Shown: positions 1-6,889 of the stretch, one piece after another
How the letters are laid out: every line of letters begins with the position of its first letter
Numbering within the stretch: the stretch's first letter is position 1
Program-made: the position numbers and the translations under genes
NCBI GenBank assembly: GCA_030824805.1
Contig: JAPJRC010000042.1
Span: 5,494 to 19,817 of the forward strand
DNA from: Micavibrio sp.
Lineage (GTDB): Bacteria; Pseudomonadota; Alphaproteobacteria; Micavibrionales; Micavibrionaceae
Direction: 5' to 3'
Length of the DNA: 14,324 nt
The notes under the pieces: model-generated
The model's database searches: none
Seen by the model: the letters and a program-made list of their open reading frames with translations, nothing else
What the model was told of the DNA's origin: nothing

Positions 1-495
1 GTGCAATGTGATATCGAAATCCCATCCGGAACCGGCTGCGTTTTTGCCGAGCAATCCGGCTGCGCGCGCTTCTTCAATGGCTTTTACGACTTCCGAGCCT
101 TCGGAATAGAATTCGCCGCGGATATAAATAAACGCGTGATGCGCCTGCATCGCGAAACCTGCGATAAGGCAGCCTTCGATCAGCTTATGCGGATCGTGGC
201 GCATGATTTCACGGTCTTTACATGTGCCTGGTTCGGACTCGTCGGCATTGACGACCAGATAGTGCGGCTTGTCCTTCAGCTCTTTCGGCATAAAAGACCA
301 TTTCATACCCGTCGGGAATCCTGCGCCGCCACGTCCGCGAAGGCCGGATTTTTTCATCTCATCGATGATCCAGTCACGTCCCTTGGCAATGATGTCTTTG
401 GTGTTATCCCAATCACCGCGCGCCATGGCACCTTTAAGGCCTGCGTCATCGCGTCCATACAGGTTTGTAAAAATACGGTCTTTGTCTTCAAGCAT
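1..495 (-). CDS. nuoF: NADH-quinone oxidoreductase subunit F, N-terminal 165 residues (cut by window edge)
   Basis: NuoF is the FMN- and NADH-binding subunit of the complex I peripheral arm; it takes hydride from NADH and passes electrons to NuoE and NuoG. The visible 165 residues contain the glycine-rich nucleotide-binding motif GLRGRGGAGFPTGMKW (residues 51-66), the NADESEPGTCKDR motif (83-95) and FIYIRGE (122-128), all diagnostic of the family. The C-terminal part with the 4Fe-4S cluster ligands lies beyond position 1. The ATG at 495-493 is the only sensible start. It follows the nuoE stop by 5 bases, with a weak GAGAG upstream, so translation is probably coupled to nuoE. The family and start are near certain; completeness cannot be judged here. 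Confidence 0.97.
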   Translation of the reverse strand, partial: MLEDKDRIFTNLYGRDDAGLKGAMARGDWDNTKDIIAKGRDWIIDEMKKSGLRGRGGAGFPTGMKWSFMPKELKDKPHYLVVNADESEPGTCKDREIMRHDPHKLIEGCLIAGFAMQAHHAFIYIRGEFYSEGSEVVKAIEEARAAGLLGKNAAGSGWDFDITLH

Positions 496-500
496 GATGG

Positions 501-1133
501 TTACGCTCTCTTCAGTGTTTTGGAGCCGCCGACAGCTTCGGCTTTGTTACGGCCATTCTGCGGGCCAGGCGTAGGCACGTTGCCTTGCTTCAGATTATTC
601 AGGAGGCTGTCCATCGTCTCCGGCGTCAGGTCTTCATAGAAATCATCGTTTACCTGGATCATCGGCGCGTTCGCGCAGGCGCCAAGGCACTCAACTTCCA
701 TAGTCGTAAACAGGCCGTCTTTGGTGCTCTCGCCGCAATGCAGGCCGAGATTCTTTTCCATCGCCTCGACAATTTTTGCCGAACCGCAAAGCCAGCATGG
801 CGTCGTTGTGCAGACCTGAATCAGGTATTTTCCAACGGGCGCGAGGTTGTACATGGAATAGAACGTCGCCACTTCATAAACGCGCATCGGCGGCTCATCC
901 ACAATGCGGGCGATTTCATCCATGGCCGCGCGCGGGATCCATCCGCCATAAGGAGGATTTGCTGTAGCACCCTCTTCACCTACCTGACGCTGCGCCAGAT
1001 CTAGGAGCGGCATAATCGCGCTCATCTGACGCCCTTGGGGATAGCGGCTTATAATTTCCTGTACAGCCGCATCGCTTTTGAACGCGAATGTCTTTGGCTG
1101 GTACTCTGCATGTAAATCGCGTTTCTTCTTCAT
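501..1133 (-). CDS. nuoE: NADH-quinone oxidoreductase subunit E (2Fe-2S, thioredoxin-like)
   Basis: NuoE (24-kDa homologue, 210 aa) holds the off-pathway 2Fe-2S cluster N1a next to the FMN of NuoF in the cytoplasmic arm of complex I. The four cluster ligands are visible as C108-x4-C113 and C149-x3-C153 (within VCTTTPCWLCG and CLGACANAP), preceded by the helical N-terminal domain containing VYEVATFYSMY (85-95). The last 30 residues or so are a Gly/Pro/Asn/Lys-rich tail beyond the conserved fold. The ATG is preceded by AGAGGG about 9 bases upstream and overlaps the stop of the gene before it as TAATG. nuoF starts 5 bases after its stop. Length and motifs are normal for the family, and nothing is missing. 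Confidence 0.97.
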   Translation of the reverse strand: MKKKRDLHAEYQPKTFAFKSDAAVQEIISRYPQGRQMSAIMPLLDLAQRQVGEEGATANPPYGGWIPRAAMDEIARIVDEPPMRVYEVATFYSMYNLAPVGKYLIQVCTTTPCWLCGSAKIVEAMEKNLGLHCGESTKDGLFTTMEVECLGACANAPMIQVNDDFYEDLTPETMDSLLNNLKQGNVPTPGPQNGRNKAEAVGGSKTLKRA

Positions 1134-1885
1134 TATATTTTACCCTCTAGCACGCGGCGCTTAACCGCCTCCTGAACTTTTTGACGTGAAGCATTCCATG
1201 CTTCGTCGCTAACAAATTCCACATGGTTTACGGCATGGCAGGTTTCGCCGCCGCCCTTTACATTCTGGCAATCATCGGCAACTTGCGCACGCGCGATGGC
1301 GTCTGCGCCCGTTGCGCAAAGTTCGCGGTCTTTACGTTCAAGATTGCGCGTATCGGAAAGATTTTTGGCACGCGCCCACACACCGTTGCGATCAGCATCG
1401 GATTGCCGTTCCAAAAACTGTTTATACGTTTGATAGGCCGCGCCTTGTGTCCAATTGCTTATGTACGATGAACCAACGCTTTTATCAGCGCAGCGCGCAA
1501 CGTTTTCAAATGCAATCAGTTGGCTGGAAAGAAAAACGCCAAGACCGTTGATCATGGTTTTGTAATAGTCGACATCTTTGCGCGTACGGGCATATTCATC
1601 CCCCATGAGCGCAAGCGTTTCCGCATAAATCAGCCCCATGCGCGGATTGCGCGAAACGGAAAATGTATAGTTTTTTTCCGCCCAGTTCGCGAGAACCTGA
1701 CGACGTTCGAAATTATGCACCTCACCGCCATTGATAAGGTTACGCACCGCGACATCTTTGCCGCTCCGCCATGCTGTGTCGAGCTTCGCGTACAAGGCTT
1801 CGGTTTGATTCTTGCGTGCAGCGTTCGCAGGCGTTGCAACACCGGCGAACACGAGCATGAAAGCAAAAATCCAGAAAGTTCTCAT
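1133..1885 (-). CDS. Exported protein of unknown function embedded between nuoD and nuoE (250 aa)
   Basis: I do not recognise this protein; it matches no complex I subunit I know. The chosen ATG at 1885-1883 overlaps the nuoD stop as ATGA, has GGAGAG 8 bases upstream, and opens with a clear Sec signal peptide (MRTFWIFAFMLVFAGVATPANA, probable cleavage after residue 22, ANA-A). A longer in-frame start at 2011 would bury that signal and overlap nuoD by about 130 bases, so I reject it. The mature part (about 228 aa) looks mostly helical and charged, without membrane segments. It has four cysteines (C132, C190, C206, C216) that could form two disulfides in the periplasm. Its stop overlaps the nuoE ATG as TAATG. 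It is therefore in the nuo transcript, but a role in assembling or stabilising complex I is only inference. Confidence 0.9.
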   Translation of the reverse strand: MRTFWIFAFMLVFAGVATPANAARKNQTEALYAKLDTAWRSGKDVAVRNLINGGEVHNFERRQVLANWAEKNYTFSVSRNPRMGLIYAETLALMGDEYARTRKDVDYYKTMINGLGVFLSSQLIAFENVARCADKSVGSSYISNWTQGAAYQTYKQFLERQSDADRNGVWARAKNLSDTRNLERKDRELCATGADAIARAQVADDCQNVKGGGETCHAVNHVEFVSDEAWNASRQKVQEAVKRRVLEGKI

Positions 1886-3099
1886 CGATCGATCTCTCCG
1901 AAGACGATATCCATCGAACCGATGTTGGACACAACGTCCGCAAGCATATGCCCGCGGCTCATGAAGTCGAGTGCGGCAAGGTGCGCAAATCCCGGCGCCT
2001 TGATGTGGCAACGGTATGGTTTGTTCGAACCATCCGAAACCAGATACACACCGAATTCCCCCTTCGGCGCTTCAACAGCCGTGTAGGTTTCACCCGCAGG
2101 CACGTGATATCCCTCGGTGTAAAGCTTGAAGTGGTGGATCAACGCCTCCATCGAACGCTTCATCTCGGCGCGCGGCGGCGGTGCGATTTTATAATCGTTG
2201 GAACGCACGGGGCCATCAGGCATCTCTTTCAGACATTGCTTCATGATCTTTAGCGATTCCGTCATCTCCGCCATACGGACGAGGTAACGCGCGTAACAGT
2301 CTCCCGTCTTACCGACAGGAACATCGAAATCCATTTTCGCGTAAACATCATAAGGCTGCGATTTGCGCAGATCCCACGCAATGCCGGAACCGCGAAGCAT
2401 CGGGCCCGAAAAGCCCCAGTTCAATGCCTCATCGGCAGTGGCCACACCGATATCGACGGTACGCTGTTTAAAAATTCGGTTGCCGGTGAGCAGGTTGTCG
2501 AGGTCGTTCAGGAATTTCGGGAATTGCTCCGCCCATTCCCACATATCATCGGCAAGACCAGCGGGCATGTCGAGCGCAACACCGCCCGGGCGGAAATAGT
2601 TTGCGTGCAGACGCGCGCCGGAAACACGGTCATAGAACTCCATACCTTTTTCACGTTCTTCGAATCCCCAGAGCGCAGGCGTAATAGCACCAACGTCCAA
2701 TGCGAATGTCGTGATGTTCAGGATATGGTTCAGAATGCGGGTTAATTCACAGAACAGCACGCGGATATACTGGCCGCGTTCCGGCACCGTGATACCAAGC
2801 AATTTCTCAACGGCCAATGCAAAAGCGTGCTCCTGACTCATAGGGGCGACATAATCAAGACGGTCAAAATACGGTGTCGCCTGCGTGTAGGTTTTATATT
2901 CGATCAGCTTTTCGGTGCCGCGGTGAAGCAACCCGACATGCGGGTCCGCGCGCTCGACAACCTCGCCGTCCATTTCGAGGACAAGGCGAAGCACGCCGTG
3001 TGCGGCCGGGTGCTGTGGTCCAAAGTTCATCGTGTACGGCTTGATCTCCGTAGCGCCGGAAACTTCAACCATATTTTGATTGGATGCTGGCTGGGACAT
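1882..3099 (-). CDS. nuoD: NADH-quinone oxidoreductase subunit D (49-kDa subunit, quinone site)
   Basis: NuoD (405 aa) forms the quinone-binding cavity of complex I with NuoB, close to cluster N2. The N-terminal motif MNFGPQHPAAHGVLRL carries H34, and Y83 lies in RLDYVAPMSQEHA; these correspond in spacing to the quinone-contacting His59 and Tyr108 of the mammalian 49-kDa subunit. HVGLLHRGTEKLIE (54-67) and the C-terminal DIVFGEIDR are typical. It is a stand-alone nuoD, not the nuoCD fusion of enterobacteria. The start has AGGAG 8 bases upstream and overlaps the nuoC stop as TAATG. The stop overlaps the next start as ATGA. Confidence 0.98.
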   Translation of the reverse strand: MSQPASNQNMVEVSGATEIKPYTMNFGPQHPAAHGVLRLVLEMDGEVVERADPHVGLLHRGTEKLIEYKTYTQATPYFDRLDYVAPMSQEHAFALAVEKLLGITVPERGQYIRVLFCELTRILNHILNITTFALDVGAITPALWGFEEREKGMEFYDRVSGARLHANYFRPGGVALDMPAGLADDMWEWAEQFPKFLNDLDNLLTGNRIFKQRTVDIGVATADEALNWGFSGPMLRGSGIAWDLRKSQPYDVYAKMDFDVPVGKTGDCYARYLVRMAEMTESLKIMKQCLKEMPDGPVRSNDYKIAPPPRAEMKRSMEALIHHFKLYTEGYHVPAGETYTAVEAPKGEFGVYLVSDGSNKPYRCHIKAPGFAHLAALDFMSRGHMLADVVSNIGSMDIVFGEIDR

Positions 3100-3773
3100 T
3101 ATTTCTTCTCCTGCCCTTTGATTATTCTCTCGGCGGGCTTCCAGCCGAGCGGGATATTGCCCTTCTCATCACCGGGCAACTGGATGTCGGTCATGCCTTC
3201 CCACGGCGATTCAAAATCGAAACGGCGGAAGTCTTGTGACAATTTCACAGGCTCATACACAACGCGGCGTTGTTCTTCATCGTAACGAAGTTCGACATAA
3301 CCGGTCAGCGGGAAATCCTTGCGCAGCGGATGCCCTTCAAAACCATAGTCCGTAAGGATGCGGCGCAAATCCGGATTGTTGCTGAAATAAATGCCGTACA
3401 AATCCCACGTTTCACGCTCGAACCAGATTGCGGATTTAAAAACACTGACGACGGATTCAACGGGCGTGCTTTCATCGGTACGCACTTTCACACGTATGCG
3501 CGTGTTGTGCTTAACCGAAAGCAGATTGTAGACAACATCGAAACGTTGCGGACGTTCGGGATAATCAGCGCCGCACACATCGACCAGCTGCTTGAACATG
3601 CATTGCGCATCATCGCGCAGAAATGTCAGGAAAGGAACAATCTGTGCCGGCTTTACAACCACACAGAACTCATCCTTTTGAAACTCGGCGCTCTCGATAT
3701 TTGCCGATTGCGATTCCTGGATGTAATTGGCGAGCGCCAGCATCTTTTCGCCTGCGATTTCAGGGACAGACAT
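3099..3773 (-). CDS. nuoC: NADH-quinone oxidoreductase subunit C (30-kDa subunit)
   Basis: NuoC (224 aa) is a cofactor-free structural subunit of the complex I Q-module, packing against NuoD and NuoB. The family signature is plainly present at about residues 125-162: WFERETWDLYG followed by NPDLRRILTDYGFEGHPLRKDFPL. The C-terminal extension (VYEPVKLSQDFRRFDFESPWEG) resembles alphaproteobacterial and mitochondrial versions. The ATG at 3773-3771 sits two bases after the nuoB stop with GAGGT about 4 bases upstream, and the stop overlaps the nuoD start by one base. Length and content are ordinary. Confidence 0.97.
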   Translation of the reverse strand: MSVPEIAGEKMLALANYIQESQSANIESAEFQKDEFCVVVKPAQIVPFLTFLRDDAQCMFKQLVDVCGADYPERPQRFDVVYNLLSVKHNTRIRVKVRTDESTPVESVVSVFKSAIWFERETWDLYGIYFSNNPDLRRILTDYGFEGHPLRKDFPLTGYVELRYDEEQRRVVYEPVKLSQDFRRFDFESPWEGMTDIQLPGDEKGNIPLGWKPAERIIKGQEKK

Positions 3774-3775
3774 AA

Positions 3776-4351
3776 CTACCTCGCAATGCGCGTGTCTTCG
3801 CGCTGCATTTTCTTTTGAAGCTGGAGAAGACCGTACACGAGCGCTTCAGCCGTTGGCGGGCAGCCCGGAACGTAGATATCGACGGGTACAATGCGGTCGC
3901 ATCCGCGCACAACGGAATAGGAATAGTGGTAATAACCGCCGCCATTCGCACAGGAACCCATCGAAATTACCCAACGCGGCTCCGGCATCTGGTCGTAAAC
4001 CTTGCGGAGCGCTGGCGCCATTTTGTTGGTCAACGTGCCTGCCACAATCATCACGTCGGACTGACGCGGCGAAGGGCGCGGAATAATGCCGAAACGGTCT
4101 AGGTCATAACGGCTCATGTATGAATGGATCATCTCCACGGCGCAACAGGCCAGGCCAAATGTCATCGGCCAGATAGAACCCGTACGAGCCCAGTCGAACA
4201 ATTTGTCGGCGTTGGTAAGAAGGAAGCCCTTTTCCTCGATGTGCTTTGAAATCGCGGCGGGAACCACATCCTGCGTCGATGCCGGCTGCATAGGCACATT
4301 CGTGATCAGCGGCGCTTCCGGCGCGACAATAACTTTTCTATCGTGGCTCAT
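3776..4351 (-). CDS. nuoB: NADH-quinone oxidoreductase subunit B (cluster N2, PSST subunit)
   Basis: NuoB (191 aa) carries the terminal 4Fe-4S cluster N2 that reduces quinone. The ligands are visible: adjacent C69-C70 in FGLACCAVEM, C134 in SMGSCANGGGYYHYSYS, and C164 in YVPGCPPTAEAL. I chose the ATG at 4351-4349 because it gives a normal length, has AGAGG 7 bases upstream, and overlaps the stop of the preceding 66-codon ORF as ATGA. The reading frame stays open up to 4468, but the extra 39 residues do not resemble NuoB and would lie inside the upstream ORF. The N-terminal 40 residues or so are variable, as usual for alphaproteobacteria. Confidence 0.97.
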   Translation of the reverse strand: MSHDRKVIVAPEAPLITNVPMQPASTQDVVPAAISKHIEEKGFLLTNADKLFDWARTGSIWPMTFGLACCAVEMIHSYMSRYDLDRFGIIPRPSPRQSDVMIVAGTLTNKMAPALRKVYDQMPEPRWVISMGSCANGGGYYHYSYSVVRGCDRIVPVDIYVPGCPPTAEALVYGLLQLQKKMQREDTRIAR

Positions 4352-4548
4352 ATCCTGGCCTCTAGGTTGTATTTGTTCATAAACATTGGATTCGATTGCA
4401 TCAGGTCGTTCCACACGGACATAAAGAAATGTTTGGCAAGTATTGATGAAGCCTCTTCGCCTACCCACACAGCCCGTTTAAAACCATCGGCCATAGGAAT
4501 GACCACCACTTTTGCGCAGCTGGAGAGTAACTCTTGGCGAAGGCTCAT
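4348..4548 (-). CDS. Unknown 66-aa ORF fitted exactly between nuoA and nuoB
   Basis: The protein begins MSLRQELLSSCAKVVV and ends MNKYNLEARI. I recognise no family. Its ATG (4548-4546) overlaps the nuoA stop as ATGA, and its stop (4350-4348) overlaps the nuoB ATG as ATGA, so it fills the 193-base nuoA-nuoB gap exactly. That double coupling, in an operon where every other junction is equally tight, is the main evidence that it is translated. The sequence before the ATG (GGACTGGGA) is only a weak ribosome binding site, as expected for reinitiation. There is no signal peptide and no clear membrane segment. The middle (about residues 30-50) could form an amphipathic helix. It has one cysteine (C11). 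nuoA and nuoB usually adjoin with nothing between them. A role as a small complex I accessory factor is inference. Confidence 0.75.
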   Translation of the reverse strand: MSLRQELLSSCAKVVVIPMADGFKRAVWVGEEASSILAKHFFMSVWNDLMQSNPMFMNKYNLEARI

Positions 4549-4916
4549 TCCCAGTCCAATGCCCCCTTCTTCCACTCATAGATAAATCCGACCGTCAGAA
4601 TGCCGAGGAAGGAAATCATCGACCAGAAACCGAACATGCCGATATCGCCCAGCGTTACGGCCCATGGAAACAGGAACGCGACCTCAAGGTCGAAGATGAT
4701 GAAAAGGATCGCGACGAGATAGAAGCGAACGTCAAATTTGTGCCGCGCATCATCGAACGCGTCGAAACCGCATTCATACGCCGAAAGTTTCTCAGGGTCG
4801 GGCTTTTGCTTCGCTACGACCAGCGGCAGCAAACATGCCGCACCGGCCACAACGGCGGCGATGCCGATGAAGACGAGAATGGGAAGATATTCGAGAAGGA
4901 ATTCGTTTGGTGCCAT
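4545..4916 (-). CDS. nuoA: NADH-quinone oxidoreductase subunit A (membrane, ND3 homologue)
   Basis: NuoA (123 aa) is the small membrane subunit joining the Q-module to the proton-pumping arm. Three membrane segments are visible at about residues 9-34, 64-87 and 93-113. The loop between the first two carries the ND3 signature LSAYECGFDAFDDARHKFDV with C49, the position of the active/deactive switch cysteine in mitochondria. TM2 carries the acidic residues D76 and E78. The ATG at 4916-4914 has no clear ribosome binding site; the upstream bases form an inverted repeat ending against the ATG. As first gene of the operon it probably sits just behind the nuo promoter. Its stop overlaps the 66-codon ORF as ATGA. 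Confidence 0.97.
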   Translation of the reverse strand: MAPNEFLLEYLPILVFIGIAAVVAGAACLLPLVVAKQKPDPEKLSAYECGFDAFDDARHKFDVRFYLVAILFIIFDLEVAFLFPWAVTLGDIGMFGFWSMISFLGILTVGFIYEWKKGALDWE

Positions 4917-4933
4917 GGCGTAATAAATACGCC
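4917..4933 (-). repeat. Perfect 6-bp inverted repeat touching the nuoA start codon
   Basis: On the minus strand the 17 bases before the nuoA ATG read GGCGTA-TTTAT-TACGCC, a perfect 6-bp dyad with a 5-base centre. The right arm ends at the base before the ATG, where a ribosome binding site would normally be. It could be an operator or an RNA hairpin affecting nuoA initiation. The symmetry is directly visible; the function is not known. Confidence 0.6.
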
Positions 4934-4936
4934 TGA

Positions 4937-4975
4937 GCGCCTGTAGTGTAAAGCCTCATATAGGCGCATTTTCAA
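4937..4975 (-). promoter_or_regulatory. Candidate nuo operon promoter region with an inverted repeat
   Basis: The 123-base gap between the glucosidase stop and nuoA should hold the nuo promoter. On the minus strand TTGAAA (4975-4970) is followed after a long 19-base spacer by TACACT (4950-4945), a weak sigma-70-like pair. An inverted repeat GCGCCT (4967-4962) / AGGCGC (4942-4937) brackets the -10 candidate, and a CAGGCG motif is repeated just downstream. I see no intrinsic terminator for the glucosidase gene here, so read-through into nuo is possible. Confidence 0.3.
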
Positions 4976-5039
4976 GATTTTAACGCTGATTTCCGGAGTT
5001 AAAAACGACTCTCATTTAAAATTGATATGGAAATATTTA

Positions 5040-6665
5040 TCAGCCAAAAAACCAGCCATAGGGCGGCAGCACGATCTGCCCCGCTTCCACAGCTCCGCTT
5101 TGCCCATCCCATACGAACAATGACGGGCCGGAAAGTCCTTCAGACGCTTTTAAGCGCAAGGACTTTTCAGACAGGTTGAACGCGCAGAACATATTGCCTT
5201 CTCCCGTGCGGCGGAAGGCCAGAATGTTATCCGAACCGGTGTCTTCAAAAGCAATATCGCCCAAAACCAGTGCCGCCTGATTTTTACGCCAGTTCAGAAA
5301 CTTGCCCGTGAAAGCTAATGTCGAATTTGCATCTGAAAACTGCCTATCAACGGCCAGCGCCTTATGGCTTTCCGGCATAGGCAGCCACGGCTTGCCTTGG
5401 GAAAACCCTGTGTTCGCCGCATCGGCGGCCCAAGGCATGGGTGTCCGGCAACCGTCCCGTCCCTGCCATTTCGGATACAGATACTTGCCCCACGGGTCCT
5501 TAATATCTTCAAATGCCAATATGGTCTCGGGCAGTCCCAGCTCCTCTCCCTGATAGATGAAGGCCGTACCGCGCAGGCTGGTCAAAAGCGCTATCAACAT
5601 CTTGGCCACACGCGCATCTTGCGCATACTCCCCACTCCAGCGGCTGACCGCGCGGATCGTGTCGTGGTTTGAAAACGCCCAGGAAGGCCATTCTCCGCCT
5701 TTCGCCTTGCCCTCGAACTCTTCAATCGCGGAACGGATCGCGGAGGCGCTGTGCGGCTTGGCCGTTACAAGCGCGAATCCGTAACAGGTGTTCAGACGCC
5801 CTTCGGCCACATATTCCAGCGCGCGTTCGACGGGATTGTCATCGCCAATCTCGCCCAACGTCATGGCGTTCGGGTACTGATCCATCAGTTTTCGCAAACG
5901 GGCTATGAAGGCAAGATTCTCCGGCTGCGATTTATCATAGACGTGCTTTTGCATCGAATACGGGTCGGGGAATGTAAGTTGCGTTGCCAGCGGATTGTCG
6001 TCCTTGCTCTTGGCAGGATTGTCACGAAGCTGCTTGTCATGGAAACAGAAATTGATGACGTCGAGGCGCAGCCCGTCGACACCGAGATCGAGCCAGAATT
6101 TCGCGATATCGAGAATGGCATCCTGAACATCGGGATTGTGGAAGTTTAAATCCGGCTGGCTGGTGAGGAAGTTGTGCAGGTAATACTGCCCCCGCCATGA
6201 ATCATACTGCCACGCCGAACCTCCGAACACAGACACCCAGTTGTTGGGCGGACCGCCATCGGCTTTCGGGTCGGCCCAGACATACCAATCCGCTTTTGGA
6301 TTGTCGCGGCTTTGATGGCTTTCCCGAAACCAGGCGTGCTTTTCGGATGTGTGGCTGAAAATCATATCGACGAGTATTTTCAAACCCAGATCATGCGCCT
6401 TTTCCAACAGCGCTTTGAAATCCGCCATCGTGCCGAACATCGGATCGACATCTTTATAATCCGAAACATCGTATCCGAAATCTGCCATCGGCGATTTCAT
6501 GAACGGCGAAATCCAGATCCCATCGAACCGCAGCGAAGCGACGTATTCCAGCTTTTCCGCGATGCCTTTCAGGTCACCCACCCCGTCTCCGTTGGTGTCG
6601 TAAAAGCTGCGTGGATAGATTTGATAAATCGCGGCGCCCCGCCACCAGTCCTTGGAAATCGGCAT
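5040..6665 (-). CDS. Alpha-glucosidase, glycoside hydrolase family 13 (subfamily 23-like)
   Basis: This 541-aa cytoplasmic enzyme should release glucose from alpha-glucosides such as maltose or sucrose-type substrates. The N-terminus WWRGAAIYQIYPRSFYDTNGDG (7-28) and the Ca-type loop DTNGDGVGD (23-31) mark a GH13 exo-enzyme. The catalytic residues are visible: nucleophile D202 (GLRLDVINF), acid/base E272 (TLGEIGD) and stabiliser D335 (FSNHDTIR), with H105 in FSHTS. The D202 numbering and the GEIGDD motif resemble the Halomonas/Xanthomonas GH13_23 alpha-glucosidases; substrate preference is not proven. I start at 6665 because AGGGG lies 8 bases upstream. The frame stays open to an ATG at 6695, but those 10 codons are the terminator hairpin itself. 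There are no transporter or regulator genes beside it, so it stands alone between tRNA-Asp and the nuo operon. Confidence 0.93.
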   Translation of the reverse strand: MPISKDWWRGAAIYQIYPRSFYDTNGDGVGDLKGIAEKLEYVASLRFDGIWISPFMKSPMADFGYDVSDYKDVDPMFGTMADFKALLEKAHDLGLKILVDMIFSHTSEKHAWFRESHQSRDNPKADWYVWADPKADGGPPNNWVSVFGGSAWQYDSWRGQYYLHNFLTSQPDLNFHNPDVQDAILDIAKFWLDLGVDGLRLDVINFCFHDKQLRDNPAKSKDDNPLATQLTFPDPYSMQKHVYDKSQPENLAFIARLRKLMDQYPNAMTLGEIGDDNPVERALEYVAEGRLNTCYGFALVTAKPHSASAIRSAIEEFEGKAKGGEWPSWAFSNHDTIRAVSRWSGEYAQDARVAKMLIALLTSLRGTAFIYQGEELGLPETILAFEDIKDPWGKYLYPKWQGRDGCRTPMPWAADAANTGFSQGKPWLPMPESHKALAVDRQFSDANSTLAFTGKFLNWRKNQAALVLGDIAFEDTGSDNILAFRRTGEGNMFCAFNLSEKSLRLKASEGLSGPSLFVWDGQSGAVEAGQIVLPPYGWFFG

Positions 6666-6692
6666 AAAAAAATCCCCTGTGAAACAGGGGAT
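6666..6692 (-). terminator. Intrinsic terminator after tRNA-Asp, abutting the glucosidase ATG
   Basis: On the minus strand ATCCCCTG-TTTCA-CAGGGGAT forms a perfect 8-bp stem followed by a run of six T (part of an uninterrupted T run from the stem end), then directly ATG of the glucosidase. It lies about 45 bases past the tRNA-Asp 3' end and should end that transcript. The right arm also supplies AGGGG, the only ribosome binding site candidate for the glucosidase, so the same hairpin may hide it. Confidence 0.85.
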
Positions 6693-6737
6693 CATTTTAT
6701 CTGCTAAGTGCCTTTAATAATAGGGCCATTTTGTAAA

Positions 6738-6814
6738 TGGCGCGAGTGACGGGACTCGAACCCGCGACCTCTTCCGTGACAGGGAAGCGTTCTAACCAAC
6801 TGAACTACACCCGC
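6738..6814 (-). tRNA. tRNA-Asp (anticodon GTC)
   Basis: A 77-base cloverleaf with encoded CCA: acceptor GCGGGTG pairs with CACTCGC (one G-U), D stem GTTC/GAAC, anticodon stem CTTCC/GGAAG around loop CTGTCAC with anticodon GTC, T stem GCGGG/CCCGT around TTCGAGT, discriminator G. It decodes GAC and GAU. It is followed by an intrinsic terminator and preceded by its own promoter. Confidence 0.97.
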
Positions 6815-6832
6815 TCGACAAAGCGTGGGGGT

Positions 6833-6862
6833 TAAATAGCCCTGACCGCCCCCCGTTGTCAA
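6833..6862 (-). promoter_or_regulatory. Promoter of tRNA-Asp
   Basis: On the minus strand a consensus -35 TTGACA (6862-6857) is followed after 18 bases by TATTTA (6838-6833). The bases just after the -10 are AACCCCC, a C-rich discriminator as in stringently controlled stable-RNA promoters. The tRNA 5' end begins 18 bases beyond the -10. The -10 box itself is weak. Confidence 0.6.
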
Positions 6863-6883
6863 ATGGTTTTGGGGGGCTTTTTT
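6848..6883 (+). terminator. Terminator-like hairpin oriented on the plus strand
   Basis: On the plus strand GCCCCCC (6848-6854) and GGGGGGC (6871-6877) pair as a 7-bp GC stem with a 16-base loop, followed by six T. The form is that of an intrinsic terminator for rightward transcription, yet no plus-strand gene lies upstream. The loop holds the -35 box of the leftward tRNA-Asp promoter. It may stop antisense transcription entering ald. Confidence 0.45.
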
Positions 6884-6889
6884 ACCATT

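Noticed and set aside
1..639. A plus-strand open frame of 212 codons over nuoF and nuoE
   Set aside because: It is antisense to certain nuoF and nuoE coding sequence and its product has no recognisable features.
1886..2011. Longer start for the exported protein, 42 codons upstream
   Set aside because: It would overlap nuoD by about 130 bases and place the signal peptide internally. The inner ATG has a good ribosome binding site and an ATGA overlap.
4352..4468. Longer start for nuoB, 39 codons upstream
   Set aside because: The extra residues are unlike NuoB, and the inner ATG has a ribosome binding site and ATGA coupling.
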